Shown here piece after piece: positions 15,437 to 22,660 of a DNA stretch of 64,000 nucleotides. This DNA is from an uncultured Oscillospiraceae bacterium (GTDB lineage Bacteria > Bacillota > Clostridia > Oscillospirales > Oscillospiraceae). The first letter of the stretch is position 1. Every line of letters begins with the position of its first letter. Location: NCBI GenBank assembly GCA_910587255.1, contig CAJUKT010000107.1, positions 29,586 through 93,585 on the forward strand, read 5' to 3'. The position numbers and the translations under genes are program-made. Below the pieces are notes generated by a model. It had not been told where the DNA came from. It saw only the letters and a list, made by a program, of their open reading frames with translations, and did no database searches.

Positions 15437-15921
15437 CGGTACATCTCCTTCAGCCGGGCGTAGTGCTCCGCGTTTTGGCGCAGCCCGGCGATTTCCTCAT
15501 CCGTCAGCGGGCGGACCACCTTGGCCGGATTGCCCAGCACCAGGCTGCCGTCGGGGGCGTCCATCCTGCCGGTGACCACCGACCCCGCCCCCACCATGCA
15601 GTTTTTGCCGATCCTGGCGAAGTCCAGCAATGTGGCCCCCATGCCGACGATGGTGTTGTCCCCCACCACCGCGCCGTGAACCACGGCCCCGTGGCCCACA
15701 GACACCCAGTCCCCCAGCACGGTGGCGTGCTTCTCCGAGTGGAGCACACAGCAGTCCTGCACATTGCACCCCCGGCCCAGGGTGATGGCCATGCCGTCCC
15801 CCCGGAGCACGGCGTTGAACCACACCGAGCAGTCCGGCCCCAGGGTCACGTCCCCCACCACCGCAGCCCCGGGGAGGATGACCGCGTCCCCATCGCTTTG
15901 ACGCAGAGTTTTCAAATCCAT
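15433..15921 (-). CDS. Gamma carbonic anhydrase-like hexapeptide-repeat protein
   Basis: 162 residues of left-handed beta-helix repeats. The three metal-binding His positions of the gamma class are visible (LHSEKH, VSVGHGAVVHG). The conserved N-terminal DVTLGPDCSVWFNAVLRGD is followed by the Gln in NVQDCCVLH. It probably binds a divalent metal; hydration of CO2 or another acyl-group role cannot be separated by sequence. It sits between aroC and pheA in the aromatic operon with no obvious pathway link. GAGAGG lies upstream of the ATG, just inside the duplicated aroC tail. Confidence 0.88.
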   Translation of the reverse strand: MDLKTLRQSDGDAVILPGAAVVGDVTLGPDCSVWFNAVLRGDGMAITLGRGCNVQDCCVLHSEKHATVLGDWVSVGHGAVVHGAVVGDNTIVGMGATLLDFARIGKNCMVGAGSVVTGRMDAPDGSLVLGNPAKVVRPLTDEEIAGLRQNAEHYARLKEMYR

Positions 15922-15940
15922 ATCAAATACCTCTCAGTGT

Positions 15941-16077
15941 TCAGATTCCCAGCAGCGCACAGGCTGCCTCGTCGGGGCAAGCTCCATATTGTTCCCGTTT
16001 GGGTAAACCCAAGCGTTCGCTCACTGCGCTGCCCCTCCTCTCCCCGGAAAAACGCCGCGCGTTTTCCCGGGGGCCCC
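15941..16077 (-). mobile_element. Hairpin-rich insert with a second copy of the aroC 3' end
   Basis: After the aroC stop, a 109-base insert (15969-16077) begins GGGGCCCCCGG. It holds an interrupted hairpin CCGGGAAAACGC / GCGTTTTTCCGG, a GCGCAGTGAGCGAA segment and a TTGGG / CCCAA hairpin. Then bases 15968-15941 read, in the aroC frame, AACALLGI-stop, against AACELLGL-stop at the true aroC end (16105-16078); 20 of 28 bases agree. The tail of aroC is thus duplicated on the far side of the insert. No protein-coding gene is inside. Confidence 0.65.
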
Positions 16078-17121
16078 TTATAGCCCTAGCAGCTCGCAGG
16101 CTGCCAGGGCTGCCGCCGCCTCGATGACGGGGACCGCCCGGTGGACCACGCAGGGGTCGTGCCGGCCCTGGAGCTCCAGCACGGCGTTCTCCCCCTTGGC
16201 CAGATCCACGGTAAACTGCTGCCGGGCGATGGAGGGGGTGGGGCGCAGGGTGGCCTCGAACACCAGGGGCATCCCGTTGGTGATGCCGCCGTTGATGCCC
16301 CCGGCGCAGTTCTGCTCCGCCTTCACCACGCCGCCGTCCATATACAGCGGGTCGTTGGCCTCGGACCCCCGCATAAGGGAGAAGGCCGTCCCCGCGCCGA
16401 AGGCCACCGCCTTAACCGCCGGCACGGCGAACAGGTATTTTGCGAAAATGCCCTCGGCGTTCTGCCCGAAGTCGGGGGCGCCCAGCCCGGCGGGCAGGCC
16501 GAACACCCCGCACTCGATGGCCCCGCCCACCGAATCCTGTTCGTTTTTGGCCTCCAGGATGGCCTGCTGCATCTCCGCGCCCTTTTCGTCGCTGAGCACG
16601 GGGAAGTCCTTGGCGGCACAGGCCCGCAGGGATTCCCAGTCCTCCAGGGCGTCGTCGTTGACGCCGTAGATGGTGGAGATGTGGGCCCCCACATATACGT
16701 CCTTTTGGGCCAGAAGCTGCCTGGCCACCCCGCCGGCGAACACCAGCGGCGCGGTGAGCCGCCCGGAGAAGTGCCCGCCCCCCCGGTAGTCGTTGAACCC
16801 GCCGTAGCGCACGTGGGCGGCGTAATCGGCGTGGCCGGGGCGGGCCAGGTCCTTTGTGCGCGCATAGTCCCCCGAGCGGGTGTCCGTGTTCTCAATGACG
16901 GCGCACAGGGGCGCGCCGGTGGTGCGCCCCTCAAACAGGCCGGAGAGCACGCGGGGCTCGTCCGCCTCCCTGCGGGGGGTGGACAGGGCGTTTTTCCCCG
17001 GGGCCCGGCGGCTGAGGTCGAACCGAACGGCGTCCAGATCCAGGGCCAGCCCCGGGGGGACGCCCTCCAGCACCACGCCGATGGCGGGGCCGTGGGATTC
17101 GCCGAAAATGGAATATTTCAT
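16078..17121 (-). CDS. aroC: Chorismate synthase
   Basis: 347 residues. The N-terminal GESHGPAIGVVLEGVPPG, the RPGHADY loop, the FMN-contacting GGVARQLL, the FGAGTAFS stretch and the C-terminal RHDPCVVHRAVPVIEAAAALA are diagnostic. The enzyme removes phosphate from EPSP using reduced FMN to give chorismate. The ATG at 17121 has AAGGAG upstream and follows the aroA fusion stop by four bases. Its last eight codons are duplicated in diverged form 109 bases downstream (15941-15968), suggesting insertion near the 3' end with restoration of the reading frame. Confidence 0.96.
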   Translation of the reverse strand: MKYSIFGESHGPAIGVVLEGVPPGLALDLDAVRFDLSRRAPGKNALSTPRREADEPRVLSGLFEGRTTGAPLCAVIENTDTRSGDYARTKDLARPGHADYAAHVRYGGFNDYRGGGHFSGRLTAPLVFAGGVARQLLAQKDVYVGAHISTIYGVNDDALEDWESLRACAAKDFPVLSDEKGAEMQQAILEAKNEQDSVGGAIECGVFGLPAGLGAPDFGQNAEGIFAKYLFAVPAVKAVAFGAGTAFSLMRGSEANDPLYMDGGVVKAEQNCAGGINGGITNGMPLVFEATLRPTPSIARQQFTVDLAKGENAVLELQGRHDPCVVHRAVPVIEAAAALAACELLGL

Positions 17122-17125
17122 CAGC

Positions 17126-18850
17126 TTATAACTCCTTGTGGTCGTTTTTGCCGCCGGGGGCCGGGCGGACATAGACCGCCTCCGTGCAGTCGAATTCCCC
17201 CGTGGGGCGGAAGCCAAACCGTTCATACAGCCGCACCGCCCGGACGTTCTCCGGCTCTACGGTGAGGTAGATTTCCACGGGCCCGTACACAGCGTACATC
17301 TCCTCCAGCACCAGCGGGAGGGCCTGGGCCCCCAGCCCCCTGCCCTGGCAGTCCACGTCGATCATATACCGGCACAGCAGGGGGACGCTCCCCCGCTCCT
17401 CCCACCGCCCGAAGAAGGCGAAGCCCACCGCCTTGCCGTCGGAACAGATCAGGCGGCAGGTCCAGGCGGGGTCATAGGCCGCCTGGAGCAGGGAAAAGGC
17501 GTTGCTGGTCACCCACTGCTGGTCCAGGGGGTTCAGCCGCTCCGGGTCGGTGGTGAGCAGGACGGCCTGCTTCCAGTTGTCCGGGCCGATGGGGGCCAGG
17601 GACAGGTCGTAGCGCCGCCGGAGCTTCCCCCCCAGCCGCTCGTACTCCTCCCAGAAATTGGGGTAGGACTTGGCCACGCACTCCGCCCCCGTGATGGTGA
17701 CGGGCTTTTCGCACCGGGCTGCGGCGATGGCGGCCATCATGGCGATGCGGTGGTCATTGAAGCTGTCCACCTTTACGCCGCCCGCCAGAACGTCCTTTCC
17801 CCGGATGGTGAGGGAATCCGGCCCCTCGGCCACATCCCCGCCCAGGGCGTTGAGCACCGCCGTGACAGAGGCCAGCCGGTCGCTCTCCTTCAGGCGCAGC
17901 CGGGCGGCGTTGGTGAGCCGGGTTACGCCGCCGCCGGACCGCAGCGCCGCCATGACGGCCAGAGGGGGCGCCAGGTCGGGGCAGTTGGACAGGTCGAAGG
18001 AGTCCGCCCACATGAAAAACCGGTCGTAATAGTCGGCCATCACCCGGTCGCCCTGGGCGGAGCGGAGGTTCATCCCCTGCACGTCCACATCCCAGAGGTA
18101 CATGGCGGCGTACCAGAACGCCGCCTGGGACCAGTCCGCCTCCACCTCGGCGTCTGCCGCCCGGTAGGTCTGGTTCCCCCGGGGGTGGTACTGGGGGGGC
18201 AGGGACATGGTCACCGGCATCTCCACCCCAAACTGCCCCATGGCCTGGAGGGTCATCTGGATATAGCCCTCGCTCTCCAGGGGGGGGGTGGGGATGATGG
18301 CCGACGGGCCGTTCAGCAGGGGCAGGGCGAACAGCAGCCCGGTGAAAAACTGGGAGGACACATCCCCCGGCAGGCGGTACTCGCCGGGGGTGAGCATCCC
18401 GGCCACGGTGAGCTGGCCGTCCTTCTGCTCGTAGAAAATCCCCTTTTCGTCGAAGAGGTCAAAGTAGGGCTTCAGCGGCCGCTCCATCAGCCGCCCCCGG
18501 CCGGTGAAGATCCCCCCGCCCCGCACCGCCAAAGCGATGGGGATCAGGAAACGTAAAGTAGAACCGCTTTCCCCGCAGTCCAGGCGGGGATAGGCCATGC
18601 GGCGCAGGGGGGACATGGCGTTGGCCCCCATGCCCCGCACCGTGACAGCGCTCCCCGCCCAGGAAAACCCCGCGCCCAGCTCCTCCAGGCAGTTGACGGT
18701 GGCCTCAATGTCCTGGGAGCGGGCCACATTGGTGATCACGCTCTCTCCCTGGGCCAGGGCGGCGGCGATGAGCAGGCGGTGGGCCTGGGACTTGGAGGGC
18801 GGCGGGGTGACGGCCCCGGACAGTGGGCCGGGGGTGATGGTGACGTTCAT
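17126..18850 (-). CDS. aroA: EPSP synthase fused to a GNAT N-acetyltransferase domain
   Basis: 574 residues in one uninterrupted frame. Residues 1 to about 410 are 3-phosphoshikimate 1-carboxyvinyltransferase: PPSKSQAHR (17-25), CGESGSTLRFL, RLKESDRLAS and DSFNDHRIAM. From about residue 414 a GNAT domain of about 160 residues follows: LAPIGPDNWKQ like polyamine acetyltransferases, the acetyl-CoA loop QGRGLGAQ (about 502-509) and ENVRAVRLYERFGFRP. The EPSP part makes EPSP from shikimate-3-phosphate and PEP. The substrate of the acetyltransferase is unknown. Normal EPSP synthases stop near 430 residues, so the fusion is real at the DNA level. Start ATG at 18850, four-base overlap with aroB. Confidence 0.92.
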   Translation of the reverse strand: MNVTITPGPLSGAVTPPPSKSQAHRLLIAAALAQGESVITNVARSQDIEATVNCLEELGAGFSWAGSAVTVRGMGANAMSPLRRMAYPRLDCGESGSTLRFLIPIALAVRGGGIFTGRGRLMERPLKPYFDLFDEKGIFYEQKDGQLTVAGMLTPGEYRLPGDVSSQFFTGLLFALPLLNGPSAIIPTPPLESEGYIQMTLQAMGQFGVEMPVTMSLPPQYHPRGNQTYRAADAEVEADWSQAAFWYAAMYLWDVDVQGMNLRSAQGDRVMADYYDRFFMWADSFDLSNCPDLAPPLAVMAALRSGGGVTRLTNAARLRLKESDRLASVTAVLNALGGDVAEGPDSLTIRGKDVLAGGVKVDSFNDHRIAMMAAIAAARCEKPVTITGAECVAKSYPNFWEEYERLGGKLRRRYDLSLAPIGPDNWKQAVLLTTDPERLNPLDQQWVTSNAFSLLQAAYDPAWTCRLICSDGKAVGFAFFGRWEERGSVPLLCRYMIDVDCQGRGLGAQALPLVLEEMYAVYGPVEIYLTVEPENVRAVRLYERFGFRPTGEFDCTEAVYVRPAPGGKNDHKEL

Positions 18851-19917
18851 TGCAGGGCCTCCAATCGTTTCAGTAGTTCCGCCTTGGGCAGCTTGTGGGG
18901 GGAGGCATGTCCCATTTGATCCAGCAGGATGAGGGTGATGTCCGCCCCCGCCCCCTTCTTGTCCAGACCGACGGCGGCGGCGTAGTCTGACCTGGAGCAG
19001 GAAATCCGGGTGGGCAGGCCCAGGGCGCTCAGCGCGGCCTCGATCTGCTCGGGAACCTCTGGAGGGGTGCCCAGCCTGGCCCCCAGCCTGGCGGCGGCAC
19101 ACATGCCAGCGGCCACCGCCTGGCCGTGGGTCCACTCCACGTAATGGCCCGCCAGCTCGTAGGCGTGGCCCAGGGTGTGGCCGAAGTTCAGGATCATCCG
19201 CAGGCCGGTGTCCAGCTCGTCCTCCATGACCACTTTCCGTTTGATATCGCAGCAGGTATACAGGATGTGTTCAATATCCGCCATCAGCGCCTGCCGGGAG
19301 GGCCGGGCGGCGAGAAAATGGAAGAAGTCCTCGTCCCAGATGCAGCCGTACTTCACCACCTCCGCCATACCGTCCATGAACACGGGCAGGGGCAGGGTGT
19401 CCAGCGTCTCCGGGTCCATGAGCACCAGCTTGGGCTGGCAGAACACCCCGGCCAGGTTCTTGCCCGCCTTCAGGTCAATGGCGGTCTTGCCGCCCACGGA
19501 GGAGTCCACCTGGGCCAGCAGCGTGGTGGGGATCTGGACGAAGGGCACCCCCCGCAGGATGGTGGCGGCGGCGAAGCCCGCCAGGTCCCCCACCACGCCG
19601 CCCCCCAGGGCGGCGACGCCGTCGGTGCGGGTGAGGCCGAAGTCCATGAAGTCCTCCCAGAGCCGGGCAAGCTGGGACGGGTTTTTGCTTTTCTCCCCGG
19701 CCGGGACAGGGAAAAAGCCGCATTCAAACCCGGCGGCCTCCAGGCTGGCCTTTACCCGGTTGTAGTAGAGGGGCCCTACGTTGGCGTCGCTGACCACGGC
19801 CAGCCTGCGCCCCCCCGGCAGGGCGGCCCGCACCCGCTCCCCCGCCTGGGCGAGCAGGCCCCGCTGAATCAAAATGTCGTACTCCCGGCCCGGCAGGGCC
19901 ACGGTGAGGGTTGTCAT
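18847..19917 (-). CDS. aroB: 3-dehydroquinate synthase
   Basis: 356 residues. The NAD-binding GGGVVGDLAGFAAATILRG (about 103-121), TTLLAQVDSSVGGKTAID with the active-site Lys, and the zinc ligands in AEVVKYG and FGHTLGHAYE are all present. It cyclises DAHP to 3-dehydroquinate using NAD+ and a divalent metal. It lies 45 bases after aroF and overlaps aroA by four bases. Confidence 0.97.
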   Translation of the reverse strand: MTTLTVALPGREYDILIQRGLLAQAGERVRAALPGGRRLAVVSDANVGPLYYNRVKASLEAAGFECGFFPVPAGEKSKNPSQLARLWEDFMDFGLTRTDGVAALGGGVVGDLAGFAAATILRGVPFVQIPTTLLAQVDSSVGGKTAIDLKAGKNLAGVFCQPKLVLMDPETLDTLPLPVFMDGMAEVVKYGCIWDEDFFHFLAARPSRQALMADIEHILYTCCDIKRKVVMEDELDTGLRMILNFGHTLGHAYELAGHYVEWTHGQAVAAGMCAAARLGARLGTPPEVPEQIEAALSALGLPTRISCSRSDYAAAVGLDKKGAGADITLILLDQMGHASPHKLPKAELLKRLEALQ

Positions 19918-19962
19918 GTCAAATGCCCCTTTCTGTCGGAGGCGGGCCTGCCCCGCCCGCCG

Positions 19963-20985
19963 TTATACCAATTTCTTCCCCATCAGCTCAATGAGCGGAT
20001 TCAGCTTCCCCATGAGATGCCGGAACTTCTCCGGGGTGAGGGACTGGGCCCCGTCGCACTTGGCGCAGGGGGGATCGTTGTGCACCTCCACCATGAGCCC
20101 GTCCGCCCCCACCGCCACGGCCGCCATGGCCAGGGGCTCCACCATCCAGTACATCCCGGCGGCGTGGGAGGGGTCCACCACGATGGGCAGGTGGCTCATC
20201 CTGCGGATGGCCGGGATGGCGGACAGGTCCAGGGTGTTGCGGGTGAAGGTCTCAAAGGTGCGCACCCCCCGTTCGCACAAAATCACGTTTTCATTGCCCG
20301 CGGCCATGATATACTCCGCCGACATGATCCACTCCTCGTAGGTGTTGCTGAGCCCCCGCTTGAGCAGCACAGGCTTGGACAGCCTGCCCACCTCCTTCAA
20401 AAGGTCGAAGTTCTGCATGTTCCGGGCGCCGATCTGCACCAGGTCCACCTTTTCCTCAAACAGCCCGCAGTACCGGGGGGCCATGATCTCGGACACGATG
20501 GGCAGGCCGGTGGCGGCCTTGGCCTCCAGCAGCAGCTCCAGCGCGTCGGTGCCCATGCCCTGGAAGGAGTAGGGGGAGGTGCGGGGCTTGAACGCGCCCC
20601 CCCGCAGCAGGGCGGCCCCCGCCTGCTTCACATCCCGGGCCACCTCCACGATCTGCCCCTCGCTCTCCACCGAGCAGGGGCCGGCGATGACGGTGAACCG
20701 GCCCGCGCCGCCGATGGGCACGCCGGACACGTCCGCCACCGTGTCCTCCGGGTGGAACTTGCGGTTCGCCTTTTTGTAGGGCTCCTGCACCCGCATGACC
20801 CGCTCCACATCATCGTTCATGGTGAGCTTGTCCATGTCGATATGGGCGGTGTCCCCCACCAGCCCCAGGATGGAGCAGCCCACGCCGTTGGTGATCCCCA
20901 CGGCCACGCCATGCTCCCGCTCCAGCTGGCTCACGAGGGCCTGGATGCGCTCGGGGCCAACGCCGTGCTTCATCACAATTACCAT
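19963..20985 (-). CDS. aroF: DAHP synthase, type I beta (AroF/AroG_Bs class)
   Basis: 340 residues. An N-terminal ferredoxin-like regulatory domain (about 1-70, MVIVMKHGVGPERIQALV) precedes the TIM-barrel catalytic domain with AGPCSVES, GAFKPRTSPYSFQG and VVDPSHAAG. It condenses PEP and erythrose-4-phosphate, the entry step of the shikimate pathway. The ATG at 20985 follows AAAAGGAG; upstream in-frame sequence belongs to the leader. As the first gene behind a long structured leader it is the control point of the operon. In relatives the N-terminal domain can bring feedback control by aromatic metabolites. Confidence 0.96.
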   Translation of the reverse strand: MVIVMKHGVGPERIQALVSQLEREHGVAVGITNGVGCSILGLVGDTAHIDMDKLTMNDDVERVMRVQEPYKKANRKFHPEDTVADVSGVPIGGAGRFTVIAGPCSVESEGQIVEVARDVKQAGAALLRGGAFKPRTSPYSFQGMGTDALELLLEAKAATGLPIVSEIMAPRYCGLFEEKVDLVQIGARNMQNFDLLKEVGRLSKPVLLKRGLSNTYEEWIMSAEYIMAAGNENVILCERGVRTFETFTRNTLDLSAIPAIRRMSHLPIVVDPSHAAGMYWMVEPLAMAAVAVGADGLMVEVHNDPPCAKCDGAQSLTPEKFRHLMGKLNPLIELMGKKLV

Positions 20986-21006
20986 AGTAAAAAACTCCTT
21001 TTCCTC

Positions 21007-21046
21007 AAAAGATAAAAGCCCATGGTCCGCCGGTACGCGGTCCATG
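21007..21046 (-). terminator. Attenuator-like hairpin ahead of aroF
   Basis: On the minus strand CATGG-A-CCGC, a 6-base loop, GCGG-A-CCATG, then GGCTTTTATCTTTTG. This is an intrinsic-terminator shape (9 pairs, one A-A mismatch, U-rich tail) between the leader and the aroF ribosome site, placed where conditional termination would switch the operon. Confidence 0.55.
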
Positions 21047-21092
21047 AGCTCCCCAAAAGATGCAAGTTCAGGCGGGGCCTGCCGCCCCTCGC

Positions 21093-21188
21093 TCACACAG
21101 CCCGCTGCTCCACGCCAAAACAGCCGGACACGCTAAATCGGGTCCGGCCAAGGGCAGCGGTGAAGCTGTGGGCGTTGGAAGGGGTCAT
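21093..21188 (-). CDS. Possible 31-residue leader peptide of the aromatic operon
   Basis: An ATG at 21188, 9 bases after GAGGT, opens a frame reading MTPSNAHSFTAALG, RTRFSVSGCF, GVEQRAV and then TGA. Three of 31 residues are Phe. It lies inside the mRNA leader between the promoter and the attenuator-like hairpin, and its codons form the interrupted hairpin 21096-21170. Translation-coupled attenuation by Phe-tRNA supply is a reasonable idea for a pheA-containing operon, but Phe codons are not consecutive as in classic leaders, so this may only be RNA structure. Confidence 0.35.
   Translation of the reverse strand: MTPSNAHSFTAALGRTRFSVSGCFGVEQRAV
21096..21170 (-). promoter_or_regulatory. Structured leader RNA of the aromatic operon
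   Basis: Nested complementary blocks on the minus strand: CACAGC / GCTGTG outermost, CCGCTGC / GCAGCGG in the middle and GCCGGAC / GTCCGGC innermost with a 12-base loop. Together they give about 20 pairs over 75 bases. The inner stem is followed by TGTTTT. No known riboswitch class was recognised. Confidence 0.5.
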
Positions 21189-21218
21189 TGGGAGTACCTC
21201 GCTTTTTGAGTTGGGGAC

Positions 21219-21247
21219 ATTATATACTTTAACCAGATAAAATGCAA
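21219..21247 (-). promoter_or_regulatory. Promoter of the aromatic operon
   Basis: Minus strand TTGCAT (21242-21247), 17 bases, TATAAT (21219-21224). The transcription start would be near 21212, giving a leader of about 226 bases before the aroF ATG. Confidence 0.75.
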
Positions 21248-21297
21248 GAGCTATTTTTGCCGGGGCGGCGCACAGGCTTTTGCAGGGCCCCTTTTTC

Positions 21298-21326
21298 TTG
21301 ACAGCGGCGGGCAAGGGGGCTAAAAT
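21298..21326 (+). promoter_or_regulatory. cinA promoter
   Basis: TTGACA (21298-21303), 17 bases, TAAAAT (21321-21326), starting about 25 bases before the ATG. Confidence 0.75.
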
Positions 21327-21356
21327 GGGAAACAGAAACCGCAAGGAGGCCAAACC

Positions 21357-22607
21357 ATGAGCCATACCGTTGAAATCCTGTCTGTGGGCACCGAGCTGCT
21401 GCTGGGCTCCATCGTCAACTCCGACGCCCAGGCCCTCAGCCGTGAGCTGTCCTGCCTGGGGCTGAACGTGCTGTACCACTCGGTGGTGGGGGACAACCCG
21501 GGGCGTCTGCGCGCGGCGGTGGAGCTGGCCCGGAGCCGGGCGGATGTGATCGTCACCACCGGCGGGCTGGGCCCCACCTGCGACGACCTGACCAAGCAGA
21601 CCCTGGCCGGGTGCTTTGGGCGGGAGCTGGTGTTCCATTCCGAGTGCGCCCAGGCGATCAGGGATTTTTTCGCCCGGATGGGCAGGGAGATGACGGAAAA
21701 CAACCTACAGCAGGCGTACCTCCCTGCGGGCTGCCACATCCTGGACAACGCCTGGGGCACCGCCCCCGGCTGCGCCTTTGAGGCGGAGGGGACCTATGTG
21801 GTCATGCTCCCCGGCCCGCCCCGGGAGTGCCTGCCCATGTTCCGGGAGCGGGCGCTGCCCTGGCTGGCGCGGCTGAGCGAGGGGGTCATCCGCTCCCGCA
21901 CCCTGCGGGTGTTCGGCATGGGGGAGTCGGCTGTGGAGGCCCTGCTGCGTGAGCGGATGAACGCCCTGGCAAATCCCACCCTGGCCCCATACGCCAAGGA
22001 GGGGGAGGTGGAGCTGCGCATCACCGCCAAGGCGGACACGCCGGAGCAGGCGGACGCCCTCATCGCCCCGGTAGAGGCAGAAGTGCGCGGGCTGCTGGGG
22101 GAGCTTGTCTACGGCGCGGACGTGTCGGGGCTGCCCCAGGTGGTGCTGGAGGCGGCCCGGGAGCGGGGCCTCACCCTGGGGACGGCGGAGAGCTGCACCG
22201 GGGGCCTCATCGCCAAGCTCATCACCGACGTGCCCGGCGCCGCGTCGGTGTTCAAGGGGGGCGTGGTGAGCTACCACTGCGAGGTAAAAGCGGGGATGCT
22301 GGGGGTGTCCCAGCATCTGCTGGACCAGCGGGGCGCGGTGTGCGCCGAGGTGGCGCAGCAGATGGCCCTGGGGGCCCGGCAGGCGCTGGGATGCGATCTG
22401 GCGGTGTCCGTCACCGGGGTGGCGGGGCCCGACCCGGACGATTGGGGCAACCCGGTGGGGCTGGTATACGCCGCCCTGGCGGCCCCCGACGGCTGCCAGG
22501 TGAAGCAGCTGCATCTGGCGGGCACGGGAGCGCGGCGGGACCGCATCCGCACCCTGGCCGCCAACCACGCGCTGGACATGGCCAGAAGGTGGTTAGAGAA
22601 GCGCTGA
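21357..22607 (+). CDS. cinA: CinA family protein (competence/damage-inducible; NMN deamidase-type C domain)
   Basis: 416 residues with the two usual domains. A MoeA/MogA-like COG1058 part (1 to about 170, VGTELLLGSIVNSDAQ, TTGGLGPTCDDLTKQ, LPGPPREC) is followed by the CinA C-terminal domain (about 255-416, GTAESCTGGLIAKLITDVPGAASVF, SVTGVAGPD). The C domain in several bacteria deamidates NMN for NAD salvage, and the N domain is an ADP-ribose pyrophosphatase in some. AAGGAGG precedes the ATG. recA, often adjacent in Firmicutes, is not here; the next gene is a secreted protein. Confidence 0.94.
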   Translation: MSHTVEILSVGTELLLGSIVNSDAQALSRELSCLGLNVLYHSVVGDNPGRLRAAVELARSRADVIVTTGGLGPTCDDLTKQTLAGCFGRELVFHSECAQAIRDFFARMGREMTENNLQQAYLPAGCHILDNAWGTAPGCAFEAEGTYVVMLPGPPRECLPMFRERALPWLARLSEGVIRSRTLRVFGMGESAVEALLRERMNALANPTLAPYAKEGEVELRITAKADTPEQADALIAPVEAEVRGLLGELVYGADVSGLPQVVLEAARERGLTLGTAESCTGGLIAKLITDVPGAASVFKGGVVSYHCEVKAGMLGVSQHLLDQRGAVCAEVAQQMALGARQALGCDLAVSVTGVAGPDPDDWGNPVGLVYAALAAPDGCQVKQLHLAGTGARRDRIRTLAANHALDMARRWLEKR

Positions 22608-22660
22608 GCCGTCGCGAGCAGCGGGCTAAGCCGCGAGCAGCGGCCAAGGAGGTCGGCGGA

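Noticed and set aside
22614..22643. Tandem GCGAGCAGCGG repeats after cinA as a CRISPR or iteron array
   Set aside because: Only two short units, no spacers and no replication gene; too little for any array.
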